Of a stretch of DNA of 54,303 bases, positions 9,752 to 18,507 are shown piece after piece. Origin of the DNA: Dehalococcoidia bacterium. GTDB taxonomy: Bacteria > Chloroflexota > Dehalococcoidia > Bin125. The DNA is taken from NCBI GenBank assembly GCA_022824765.1, contig JAJDZG010000083.1, forward strand, positions 1 to 54,303, in the 5' to 3' direction. The notes beneath the pieces were generated by a model. The model had not been told where the DNA came from and searched no databases. It saw only the letters and a program-made list of their open reading frames with translations. The position numbers and the translations under genes are program-made. Each line of letters begins with the position of its first letter. Within the stretch, counting starts at the first letter, position 1.

Positions 9752-11329
9752 ATGCATCCTCCCACGACATTCGCATTGCGCGATGCCGAGGGCCGTGAGC
9801 GGCAGTTCCCGCCCGACGGCCCGGTGTTGCTCGCTCTGGTCAAAGAAGATTGCGACACCTGCAATCTGACGCTGCCGCTGCTCGAAAAGGTCCATCAGGC
9901 CACCGAAGACGGACTGGACGTCTGGGTCGCCGTGCAGAAGACCGACGACATCCCCGTCCTCAAAGAGCGGCACAGCCTGACCATGCCGCTGCTCGACGAC
10001 GACGCGCTCGACCTCTCCTACGAGACCGACATCGACACCGTGCCGACGCTCTTCCTCTATGACGAGCAGCAGAACTGCACGTTGCAGACCTTCGGCTTCG
10101 ACCGACACGAGTGGCGCGAGATCGCCTCGGAGTCAATGACGCTCGCCGGCCGTCCCGATCGCGACACCCAGATCGAATGGGACGCCCTGCCCGTGCAGCG
10201 TCCAGGCTGCGGCGCTCGCAACTACGAGCCAGGCGTCTACGAGCGTCTGCAAGCGCTCAAAAGCGGCGATCTCCTCTCGCGACTGGTCGACCTCGCCGCG
10301 TCCGACGACATCTACGAGTTCATGTACGAGCAGGGCTACACCGACGGCTTCCCGGTCGTCCCGCCCACCCGCGAGCGTGTCTGGAAGATGCTGCAAGGCA
10401 CCCAGCGCGACCCGCAGGACGACGTCGCCGTGATGCCGCCCAACCTGGCCCCGATCACGGTCGAAAAAATCGCCATCAACGCCGTTATGGCCGGCGCGAA
10501 GCCCGAGTATCTCCCCTCGATCATCACCCTCGTCGAGATCGCCTGCACAGAGACATTCAACATTCACGGCGTGCTCGCCACGACGATGGGCGCAACGCCG
10601 GTCGGCATCTTCAACGGTCCGATCCGCGACAGAATCGGGATGAACTACCTGCACGGCGCGCTCGGCTCAGGAAACCGCGCCAACGCCTCGATCGGCCGCG
10701 CGCTGCGTCTCTGTGCGCGCAATGTGGGCGGCAGCCTGCCCGGCGGCACCGACCGCGCCACGCAGGGCGGACCGCATCGCATGACGATGAACTTCGCCGA
10801 GAACGAAGCCGCAAGCCCGTGGGAGTCATACGCGGTCGAGCGCGGCTTCGAGCCAACCGACGACGTGGCCACCCTGATGGCCATGTCCGGCGGACCCGCG
10901 ACCGTCGCCGACGAACGAGCCCGCGACGGTCGCGCACTGGCCGGAACGCTGGCCGCGTCGATGTCCTGCATGCAAGACCCCAAATCGCCCATGGTCGACA
11001 CGCTGGTCGTGTTGTCTCCCGACCACGCGGGCATCTTCGGCCGCTCGGGTTGGTCGAAGGACGACGTGCGCGAGTGCATCATGGAGGAGACCTCGATCCC
11101 ACTGAAGGATCGACTGCGTTCCGACGACGCCGGCTGCGGCCTGCCGCCGGGCATCGTCGAACAGTTCGGCGGCGAGGCGGCGCTCGACATGCCGATCGCC
11201 AAGTTCCGCGACAAGTCCAACATCATTCTCGTGGTCGCAGGATCTTCGGCTGCGAAGTTCTCGACCATTCTCGGCGGCTGGGCCGGCGGCGCATACTCAA
11301 TGCCGGCCAGCAGTAAGATCGGCGTCTGA
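9752..11329 (+). CDS. Thioredoxin-fold domain fused to a domain of unknown function shared with the downstream 12061-13173 gene
   Basis: N-terminal LLALVKEDCDTCNLTLPLLEKV (CxxC thioredoxin-like); C-terminal part (YTDGFPVVPPTRERVWKML...ITVEKIAINAVMAG...GSGNRANASIGRALRL) is collinear with the downstream gene. Confidence 0.85.
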   Translation: MHPPTTFALRDAEGRERQFPPDGPVLLALVKEDCDTCNLTLPLLEKVHQATEDGLDVWVAVQKTDDIPVLKERHSLTMPLLDDDALDLSYETDIDTVPTLFLYDEQQNCTLQTFGFDRHEWREIASESMTLAGRPDRDTQIEWDALPVQRPGCGARNYEPGVYERLQALKSGDLLSRLVDLAASDDIYEFMYEQGYTDGFPVVPPTRERVWKMLQGTQRDPQDDVAVMPPNLAPITVEKIAINAVMAGAKPEYLPSIITLVEIACTETFNIHGVLATTMGATPVGIFNGPIRDRIGMNYLHGALGSGNRANASIGRALRLCARNVGGSLPGGTDRATQGGPHRMTMNFAENEAASPWESYAVERGFEPTDDVATLMAMSGGPATVADERARDGRALAGTLAASMSCMQDPKSPMVDTLVVLSPDHAGIFGRSGWSKDDVRECIMEETSIPLKDRLRSDDAGCGLPPGIVEQFGGEAALDMPIAKFRDKSNIILVVAGSSAAKFSTILGGWAGGAYSMPASSKIGV

Positions 11330-11391
11330 CGCCGCAACATCGCGCAATGCGCGCCGCGACCCTGCAGTCGGCGCGTTGATGGAGAGGTCCC

Positions 11392-11922
11392 ATGGTTACG
11401 CAGATCCTCGACCCGACAGACGAACGAGTGCCGATCAAGCGCTCCCTCACGCCGCGCCCTGAAGCGCTGCATGGGACGATCGCCCTGCTCGATATCTCCA
11501 AGCCGCGCGGTGACAAGTTCCTCGACCGACTCGAACAGCTCCTGCACGAGCGCGCGCCGGGCGTCGAGACCCGTCGGTTCATGAAGCCGACCGTCGCCAA
11601 GCCCGCCCCCGAACCGATCAAACAAGCGATCCTGGAGGAATGCGACTTCGTCATCGAAGCGCTCGCTGATTGAGGATCCTGCACGACGTGCAGTGTGCAC
11701 GACACCGTCTTCTTCGAACTGCAGGGCAAGCCCTCGGTCTTCGTCGCCACCTCTGAGTTCATCAAGGCCGCCAGCCACCAGGCCGAGCGGCTCGGACTCG
11801 AAGAGGTGCGGCGCGTCTTCATTCCGCATCCGATGCAGGACCGCACCGATGCAGAGATGCATGAACACGCCGAGCGCTTCATCGACGAAATCCTGGACAC
11901 CCTCATGGCCCCTGTCGAGTAA
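11392..11922 (+). CDS. UGSC-family selenoprotein (TGA at 11671-11673 read as selenocysteine)
   Basis: ORFs 11392-11673 and 11695-11922 are in the same frame. Read through the TGA: ...EECDFVIEALAD-U-GSCTTCSVHDTVFFELQGKPSVFVATSEF.... The U-G-S-C motif defines the known UGSC family. ATG is preceded by GGAGAGG. Confidence 0.85.
11674..11703 (+). promoter_or_regulatory. Candidate bacterial SECIS hairpin downstream of the UGA
   Basis: CGTGCA (11687-11692)-GTG-TGCACG (11696-11701): 6-bp stem with GUG loop; first loop G is 20 nt after the UGA. A competing hairpin CTGCAC-GAC-GTGCAG lies at 11679-11693. Confidence 0.5.
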
Positions 11923-11934
11923 CCCACGGGTTCC

Positions 11935-12037
11935 CACTTCACCTCTCCCCCCGCACTGCGGGGGAAGAGGCCGCTCCACTTCACCTCTCCCCCTCCGGGG
12001 GAGATGCCGAAGGCAGAGGGGGGCTCCCCCCTCCACC
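11935..12037. repeat. Palindromic intergenic repeat cluster (REP-like), three consecutive hairpins
   Basis: CACTTCACCTCTCCCC occurs at 11935-11950 and 11977-11992. Hairpins CCTCTcCCCCCGC-ACT-GCGGGGGaAGAGG (11942-11970), CTCCCCC-TCC-GGGGGAG (11987-12003) and GAGGGGGGCTCCCCCCTC (12016-12033). Confidence 0.75.
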
Positions 12038-12060
12038 GAGAACCCACCTAAGGCCCCACC

Positions 12061-13173
12061 GTGTCCGCCGATCCCGCATCCTCAGCGCGAATCATCGACA
12101 TCGCCGAACACGTCGATGTCCATGAGTTCATGTTCGACCAGGGCATCACCGACGGTCTGCCGGTCGTGCCCCCGACCCGCGAACGGGTCGACCGCATGCT
12201 CGCCGCGTCGCCCGACCATTGGAACGATCCCAGCGCAGAGATCGCCAAGCTGCCCCCGAACTATGGACCGCTCACGGTCGAGAAAGCGGCCATCAACGCC
12301 GTCATGGCGGGCTGTGCGCCGTCCTGCTTCCCGACCGTGCTGGCCTCCATCGAGGCAGCGGCCGATCCGCGCTTTCCACTCCACGGTTCGATCGCCACGA
12401 CCGCTGGCCTGGCCCCGCTAATGCTCGTCAACGGACCCGTCCGCGAGCAGATTGGGATGAACTGGGGCTTGAACGCGCTCGGTCAGGGCAACCGCGCCAA
12501 CTCAACCCTGGGGCGCGCGCTGCGGCTGATGCTGCGCAACGTCGGCGGCGCGGTGCCCGGCGAGATCGAGCAAGCCATCCAGGGCGGCGGTCACAAGTGG
12601 ACCCTCTCCTACGCCGAAGACGAAGACACCTCGCCGTGGGAACCCTTCCACGTCGAGCACGGCTGGAATCCTGAGGACAGCGTCGTCTCCCTGATGGCCA
12701 CGACCGGCGGGCCGCGCGTCTGCATCGATCAGACCAGCCGCAACGCGCGGGCCCTGACCGGATCCATCGCAATGGCCTTCCAACAGGTGGTCAAGCCGCG
12801 CGGACAGGTGTCGCCCACGATGTTCGTCATCTCGCCCGAGCACGCCGATGTCTACCGCGCGGATGGTTGGACAAAGGACAACATCCGCGAGGCGATCATG
12901 GAGTTCACCGCTCTGCCGCTGCGTGATCGTCTGGCCTCACCAACGCTGGGCGGCGGCATCAACGAGTACGCGCCGCAGCAGTACGGCCTGACCGAAGAGC
13001 AGCTCGACCTGCCGTTGTCCAAAGTGGCGCATCCGTCGTTCATCCAGATCACCGTCGCCGGCAGCCATGCGGGGAAATGGACGAGCATCTATCAAGGCAT
13101 CTTCGGAGACGGCGACCCGACCAAACCGCCGCCCGGCCCGTTCGTCCCGCCCGCTGCCCGTGTGCGCTCCTGA
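12061..13173 (+). CDS. Protein of unknown function, paralogous to the C-terminal domain of the 9752-11329 product
   Basis: FMFDQGITDGLPVVPPTRERVDRML, LTVEKAAINAVMAG, QIGMNWGLNALGQGNRANSTLGRALRLMLRNVGGAVPG, WTKDNIREAIMEFTALPLRDRL; GTG start. Confidence 0.85.
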   Translation: MSADPASSARIIDIAEHVDVHEFMFDQGITDGLPVVPPTRERVDRMLAASPDHWNDPSAEIAKLPPNYGPLTVEKAAINAVMAGCAPSCFPTVLASIEAAADPRFPLHGSIATTAGLAPLMLVNGPVREQIGMNWGLNALGQGNRANSTLGRALRLMLRNVGGAVPGEIEQAIQGGGHKWTLSYAEDEDTSPWEPFHVEHGWNPEDSVVSLMATTGGPRVCIDQTSRNARALTGSIAMAFQQVVKPRGQVSPTMFVISPEHADVYRADGWTKDNIREAIMEFTALPLRDRLASPTLGGGINEYAPQQYGLTEEQLDLPLSKVAHPSFIQITVAGSHAGKWTSIYQGIFGDGDPTKPPPGPFVPPAARVRS

Positions 13174-13189
13174 GCGGCCCGTATCTCGC

Positions 13190-13831
13190 ATGGCCGCAAC
13201 GTCTCTGGAACTGGACCGGCTGCAGGGACTGCGAACCCATCTCGCATCGCAGCCACGGGTCACGATCGAAGTCGGCGACCACAGCGTCTCGCTCGCCTCA
13301 CGGCACGGCTTGTTCTCAGCCCGATCGCTCGACGACGGCACGGCCATGATCCTGCGCGAACTGGAGTCGCTGCCGGCTGCGGCGCGCGTCCTCGATCTGG
13401 GCTGTGGATACGGCGCGCTCGGCATTCCTCTCGCGCTGCGCTGGCCCGACGCCAAGGTCGTAATGGTCGACGTTGACCTCCGCGCCATCGAGGCGGCTCG
13501 CGAGAATGTGGAACGACTTGGCCTGCAACACACCGCTGTACTCCCGTCCGACGGCGTGAGCGCCGTTCGATCGCTGCCGCGCTTCGACCTCGTCGTCTCC
13601 AATCTGCCCGCGCAAGCCGGCAACGATGCGCTGGATGAGTTGCTGTTGGGCGCGCACGATGTCCTGGCGGCGGACGGCCTGCTCGTAGTGGTCGCGGTCA
13701 ACGGTCTGCGGACCTATCTGCAACGCCGATTGGCGGACATCTTCGGCAGGCGGCAGACCTCGAAAGTGCGGCAAGGTCAGCGGCACACGGTCTTGCAAGC
13801 CGTGCGGTCGGCGGCGAGCATATCGCCATGA
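13190..13831 (+). CDS. Class I SAM-dependent methyltransferase (RsmC/RlmG-like)
   Basis: RVLDLGCGYGALGIPLALRWPDAKVVMVDVDLRAIEAAREN and LVVSNLPAQAG. Confidence 0.82.
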   Translation: MAATSLELDRLQGLRTHLASQPRVTIEVGDHSVSLASRHGLFSARSLDDGTAMILRELESLPAAARVLDLGCGYGALGIPLALRWPDAKVVMVDVDLRAIEAARENVERLGLQHTAVLPSDGVSAVRSLPRFDLVVSNLPAQAGNDALDELLLGAHDVLAADGLLVVVAVNGLRTYLQRRLADIFGRRQTSKVRQGQRHTVLQAVRSAASISP

Positions 13832-15216
13832 GTTCGCCGCTGGCGCCGAGCCGTCCGGGCATGACCGAGCCGCTGCGCTTGCGTGAGTTCCGCCTGCTGC
13901 TGATCGGCTTCATCCTCGGTCAATCGATGATGCCGCTGCAGTTCGTCACGTCGATCGCCTGGATTCAGCACGTCGCCGCCGACGAAGTCGAGATCATCAT
14001 GGTCGGCGCGATCGGCACGATCCGCGGACTCGGCATGATCGGCTTTGGATTGTTCGGCGGCGCGCTGGCCGACCGCTTTGACCGCCGCCGCCTGCTGATG
14101 GTGACGCAGACGCTCGCGTTCGCCTGCAATATCGGTATCGCCGTCGTGATGTGGACAGGCGCCGGCGGCGCAGTCGAGATTGGCATCTTCTTCCTGCTCA
14201 CGATCATCGCGTCATCGGCGCACGCCATCGACGGTCCTACCCGCCAGGCGATCACGCCCGAGATCCTTGGCCCGCGCCTGACCCCAGCCGGCATTGCCCT
14301 GAACTCAGCCGCGATGCAGCTGGCCATGCCCTTCTCCATCTTCGCGTCAGGCCTGCTCATCGACTCCTTGGGACACGGCACGGTGTTCGCCATTTCCTCG
14401 TTCGGACACCTGGGCGAAGTGCTCGTTTTGGCGTTGATGTCCTACCGCACCGTGTTCTCGGCCGAGCACATGAAGAGCCTCGCGGAGCGCGGACAGGGTC
14501 CGCGTCAGGCGCTCTCCGACATCGCCGCCGGTCTGCGCTACGCGCGATCCAAACCGGTCGTGCTCTGGACCGTGCTGATCGTCGTGCTGATGATGTCCCT
14601 GATCATGCCGCCGACCGGCACGCTCGGCCCACAGTGGGTGACGACCGTTGTCGGAGCGACCTGGTCGGAGTTCAGCTTTATCGCTGTCTTCTGGGGCGGC
14701 GGCGCGATGATCGCCTCCCTGATCCTGGTGCGCTTCTCCTGGATCGAGCGCAAGGGCCTGCTGACCGCCGCCGGCGTGATCGTCATGGCACTCGGATTCG
14801 TCGTCTTCACCAATCCGCCGACGACGATCAACGCGATGGCAGGCAACTTCCTGCTCGGCGTCGGCATGTCAATCGCGATGGTCAGCGCGAACTCGACCCT
14901 CGCGCACGAAACACCCAACGAGATGCGCGGACGGATCATGGGCCTGATCTTCCTCGGCATGGGGATCGCGCAGGCGGTCGGTCTGCCGCTCGGAGCGCTC
15001 GCGCAGTGGCTGACCATGGAGACGCTGTTCCCGCCGTTGTCCTACGCCGTGCTGGCGGTGTTGGCGGCGATCATCGTCCTCCGACCTGTCATCCTGCGCG
15101 CGCGCGTGCCTCAGCACCCCCCAGAGGCCGCGGCGGCGCCGAGCGCCGCCGTGCGGCGCGTCCTCAACGGCGCCGCCAGCAGGATCATCCGCGCTGCGCC
15201 CCAGCACGCGCGTTGA
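13828..15216 (+). CDS. MFS transporter
   Basis: About 12 hydrophobic segments; GLFGGALADRFDRRRLLM loop motif. Confidence 0.85.
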   Translation: MSSPLAPSRPGMTEPLRLREFRLLLIGFILGQSMMPLQFVTSIAWIQHVAADEVEIIMVGAIGTIRGLGMIGFGLFGGALADRFDRRRLLMVTQTLAFACNIGIAVVMWTGAGGAVEIGIFFLLTIIASSAHAIDGPTRQAITPEILGPRLTPAGIALNSAAMQLAMPFSIFASGLLIDSLGHGTVFAISSFGHLGEVLVLALMSYRTVFSAEHMKSLAERGQGPRQALSDIAAGLRYARSKPVVLWTVLIVVLMMSLIMPPTGTLGPQWVTTVVGATWSEFSFIAVFWGGGAMIASLILVRFSWIERKGLLTAAGVIVMALGFVVFTNPPTTINAMAGNFLLGVGMSIAMVSANSTLAHETPNEMRGRIMGLIFLGMGIAQAVGLPLGALAQWLTMETLFPPLSYAVLAVLAAIIVLRPVILRARVPQHPPEAAAAPSAAVRRVLNGAASRIIRAAPQHAR

Positions 15217-15282
15217 CACCGATCGCCTGCACGCTGCGTTAACATCAATCTGACCGATCTGAAACCCAATGGAGAGCCTGCC

Positions 15283-16449
15283 ATGGAGTATCGATTCAGC
15301 GACAAAGCCCGCGCGTTTGAGTCCGAAGTGAACGACTTCCTCGACAGCGAGTGGACGCCGGAGTTGCGCGCGACCATCGGCGATCCCAACACCGACACGA
15401 TGACCCAAGAGCGGGGCTTTCGCAGACTCCTGGCGGATCGCGGCTGGCTCACCATGTCATGGCCGGCCGAGTACGGCGGGCAGGAACGCTCGCTGGAAGA
15501 GCAGTACCTGTTCTGGGAAGCGATGAACTACGCGGGTGCGCCGCAAGCCACCGTGGCGACGCAGCAAGTGGGGCCGACCTTGATGCGCTTTGGCACCGAG
15601 GAGCAGCAGGAACGCTTCCTGCCGCCCATCGCGCGCGGTGAAGTCGAGTTTGCCTTGGGCTACACGGAGCCCGACGCGGGCTCCGACCTCGCCTCGCTGC
15701 AGTTGCGAGCGATCAAGGATGGCGACGACTACATCCTCAACGGCATCAAGCGGTTCACATCCGGTGCTCACCGCAGCGAGTACGTCTGGCTGGCGACACG
15801 GACCGATCCCGACGCGCCCAAGCACCGCGGCGTATCGATGATGCTGGTCGACATGCAGTCACCCGGCATCACCGTCAAGCCGCTCTGGACGATGGCCGGC
15901 TATCGCACGAACGAGGTCTACTTTGAGGACGTGCGCGTGCCCACCAACGTGCTCGTCGGCGAAGAAAACCGCGGTTGGTACTACGCCGCGCACGCGCTCG
16001 ACCGCGAACGCATCTCCATCTTCACCGTGTCGTCTGTCCGCGCCGTCTACGACCGCCTGTTCGATTGGGCCTCGTCGGAGACGCCCATGGGCCGCCCCAT
16101 CGACGACGCAGGTATTCGCGGAACGTTTGCGGACTTCAAGGTCCAGCTGGAGGTGCTCCAGCACCTGTCCTACCGCATCCTCGACATGCTGAAGCGCGAC
16201 GAATCGCCAAACCACGAAGCGAGCCAGGTCAAGATCTTCTCGACCGAAATGATGCAGCGCCTGCAGAACTTCTCGCTGCACGCCATGGGCCTCTATGGGC
16301 AGCTGAATAGCAACGATCAGCGCGCGCCGATCGGTGGATCCGCCGAGAACGGGTACCTGGCAGCGGTCATGCCCACCTTCGGCGCCGGCGGCAATGAACT
16401 GCAGCGCAACATCATCGCCCAGCGAGGCTTCGGCTTCCCCCGCGCCTAA
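15283..16449 (+). CDS. Acyl-CoA dehydrogenase
   Basis: FALGYTEPDAGSDLASLQLRAIKDGDDYILNGIKRFTSGAHRSEYVWL; C-terminal RNIIAQRGFGFPR. Confidence 0.92.
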   Translation: MEYRFSDKARAFESEVNDFLDSEWTPELRATIGDPNTDTMTQERGFRRLLADRGWLTMSWPAEYGGQERSLEEQYLFWEAMNYAGAPQATVATQQVGPTLMRFGTEEQQERFLPPIARGEVEFALGYTEPDAGSDLASLQLRAIKDGDDYILNGIKRFTSGAHRSEYVWLATRTDPDAPKHRGVSMMLVDMQSPGITVKPLWTMAGYRTNEVYFEDVRVPTNVLVGEENRGWYYAAHALDRERISIFTVSSVRAVYDRLFDWASSETPMGRPIDDAGIRGTFADFKVQLEVLQHLSYRILDMLKRDESPNHEASQVKIFSTEMMQRLQNFSLHAMGLYGQLNSNDQRAPIGGSAENGYLAAVMPTFGAGGNELQRNIIAQRGFGFPRA

Positions 16450-16452
16450 CGA

Positions 16453-17130
16453 CTAACCGTCGGAACCGCGCGACGCCAACCAGCGGCGAGTGTTCGGCGC
16501 GATCTCCGCCGGCAGTTGGGGCAGCACCTGTTCCAGCCAGCGCAAGTCGGCCGGCGTGTCGAGGTCGAAGGCCCAGACATCGATCTGCGCCTCCCGGAAT
16601 GGCACCCCGGCCTCTCCCGCCGCCGCGGCCGACTGGGCATGCGCTCGAGCGGAAGACGGTCCGAACTGCGGCGCGATCACCTCAGGCGGGCGCAGCAGCA
16701 ACCCGTTCGTCCCGCCATTGTGCGCCGGCGCGACGACCACAGACGCTCCGACCGGCGCGGAGGCGACCAGCACGTCAACCGAATCGGGCGTGATCAGCGG
16801 GACATCGGCCGGGACAATCAGCAGCGCATCCGCACCCGAAAACTCGGACTGCGCGAAGGCCACCGCTCGGTTGTAGCCAAGTCTCAGCCCGGTTTGGTCG
16901 AGGAAGTCGACGCCGAGACGGGCGGCCTCAACCGCCGCCGCGGCATCGCGCGACGCAATCACGACGCGGTCCACCAGCTCGGCCGATGTCAGGGCGTCGA
17001 CCACGTCGTCCAGCATCGCGCGGACCAACGCGTTGCGATCATCCACGTCGAGCAGCGCCGCCAACCGCCGTTTGCCCGCGGGCAAGCCGCGGACCGGCAC
17101 CACAGCGATCAACCCACCCTCAGACGCCAT
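16453..17130 (-). CDS. cofC: 2-phospho-L-lactate guanylyltransferase (F420 biosynthesis)
   Basis: AVVPVRGLPAGKRRLAALLD, LLIVPADVPLI, HNGGTNGLLLRPP; overlaps cofD. Confidence 0.88.
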   Translation of the reverse strand: MASEGGLIAVVPVRGLPAGKRRLAALLDVDDRNALVRAMLDDVVDALTSAELVDRVVIASRDAAAAVEAARLGVDFLDQTGLRLGYNRAVAFAQSEFSGADALLIVPADVPLITPDSVDVLVASAPVGASVVVAPAHNGGTNGLLLRPPEVIAPQFGPSSARAHAQSAAAAGEAGVPFREAQIDVWAFDLDTPADLRWLEQVLPQLPAEIAPNTRRWLASRGSDG

Positions 17131-18061
17131 GTCCGGCCGCCTCCAGCACTCCGCGCGCAAGCGCCGTCTTGGCGGCCGCGTCGACCATCAAGGTCGGCAG
17201 CACGACGACGCCCAGGCCAGTCTCCGCTGCAATCTCACCGGCCAACGCGGCATCGGCCTGATCAATCACGAACGTGTCGGCGACATCGGCGTAGAGTCTG
17301 GCCACGCCGAGCGCTGACACGTCGTGCCCCAGTGAGGCCATGATCTCCGCCGCCGGACCCTTCACGGCCTGGCCGCCGATGATCGGGCTGACCGCGACGA
17401 CCGGCGCACGAGCCTTGATCACCGTCTCCCGCATCGTTCGCACGCTCAGGATTGGCTCGATACTCAGAAACGGGTTGGACGGCGCGATCACAATCACCTC
17501 AGCCTCAAGCAGCGCGAGGATCGCTCTCGGCAATGGCTGCGCGGTCTCGATGCCGTCGAATCGGAGCGATCGCACGCTGTCGGACGCGCGGCGGCGCACA
17601 AAGTAGTTCTGAAAGGAGAACTCCCCCGCGTCGGTGTTGACCAACGTGCGCAAGCGGTCGTCGGTCGCGGGCAAGATGTTCAGTTCCAGACCAGCGCCTC
17701 TGACCAGATCACGAGTGATCGTGGACAGCGGATTGCCCTCCTCCAGCCAGTGAGTACGGAAGAGGTGCGTGGCCAGATCGAGGTCGCCGATCATGAACCA
17801 GTCCGGCCCGCCAAGATCGGAGAGGCGGTCGAGCGTCCGCCGCGATTCACCGCGCAGCCCCCAGCCCGTCTCGGGGTTGACCATGTCGGCGAGCGTGTAG
17901 ATGACCGTGTCGATGTCGGGCGAGATGTGCAGTCCCGCCCACTCCATGTCATCGCCGACGTTGACGATGGCCGTGACGTCTCGCGGCGGCAGCACGCGGA
18001 CGAGTCCGTCCAGGAATCGTGCAGCTCCGACGCCGCCGGCGAGCACCGCTGCGCGCGTCAT
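17120..18061 (-). CDS. cofD: 2-phospho-L-lactate transferase (F420 biosynthesis)
   Basis: VLAGGVGAARFLDGLVRVLPP, VNVGDDMEWAGLHISPDIDTVIYTLA, IAPSNPFLSIEPIL. Confidence 0.92.
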   Translation of the reverse strand: MTRAAVLAGGVGAARFLDGLVRVLPPRDVTAIVNVGDDMEWAGLHISPDIDTVIYTLADMVNPETGWGLRGESRRTLDRLSDLGGPDWFMIGDLDLATHLFRTHWLEEGNPLSTITRDLVRGAGLELNILPATDDRLRTLVNTDAGEFSFQNYFVRRRASDSVRSLRFDGIETAQPLPRAILALLEAEVIVIAPSNPFLSIEPILSVRTMRETVIKARAPVVAVSPIIGGQAVKGPAAEIMASLGHDVSALGVARLYADVADTFVIDQADAALAGEIAAETGLGVVVLPTLMVDAAAKTALARGVLEAAGHGV

Positions 18062-18429
18062 CCGGCCGCCTCGTTGTTGATCCGCAGCGTCAGCTGGACA
18101 TCGCCATCGTCAACCTGCAACAGCTCAAGCTCCGCGCGATCGCTGCGCAGAGTCAGTTCCAGCAGGTCACCCGCTCGTTCATCCGCCCGTTCATCCGCCA
18201 ACGCATCGCCAGACGGTTCAAAGGAAATCACGTCGAAGGCCTCTCCGTGCTCGAAATTCAGCTCTGATTCGGCCACAACGCCATCGCGGTCGACGACCAG
18301 CCGCAGGGCGATGCTGATCGACTCGGCCGCCTGCTCGCCGACCAGTTCGATGTGGCGGCTGCCGTCCAGCTGCCGCTCGTCCTCGACAATCTCGGCGATC
18401 AGCGTCAGGGGCGCAGTCTCGTGTTGCAC
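18058..18429 (-). CDS. Hypothetical protein coupled to cofD
   Basis: Overlaps the cofD start; GTG at 18429 gives VQHETAPLTLIAEIVEDERQL...; longer start options exist. Confidence 0.55.
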   Translation of the reverse strand: MQHETAPLTLIAEIVEDERQLDGSRHIELVGEQAAESISIALRLVVDRDGVVAESELNFEHGEAFDVISFEPSGDALADERADERAGDLLELTLRSDRAELELLQVDDGDVQLTLRINNEAAG

Positions 18430-18507
18430 GTGAGGATCGTACAACCGACCGCGCACACGCTGGGTCAGTGGTTGACCGACTCGCGCGCGCACGTGAACCT
18501 TGCCCTG

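Noticed and set aside
10111-11316. 401-aa ORF in an alternative plus frame of the 9752-11329 gene
   Set aside because: Arg/His-rich frameshifted translation; the other frame has conserved paralogy with 12061-13173.
11695-11922. Separate 75-aa gene starting at GTG 11695
   Set aside because: It is the in-frame continuation of 11392-11673 after a single TGA in a UGSC motif, so a Sec-containing single gene explains it better.
10645-12036. 463-aa minus-strand ORF spanning the UGSC gene
   Set aside because: Antisense to the paralogous/UGSC genes, runs through the palindromic repeat region and lacks motifs.
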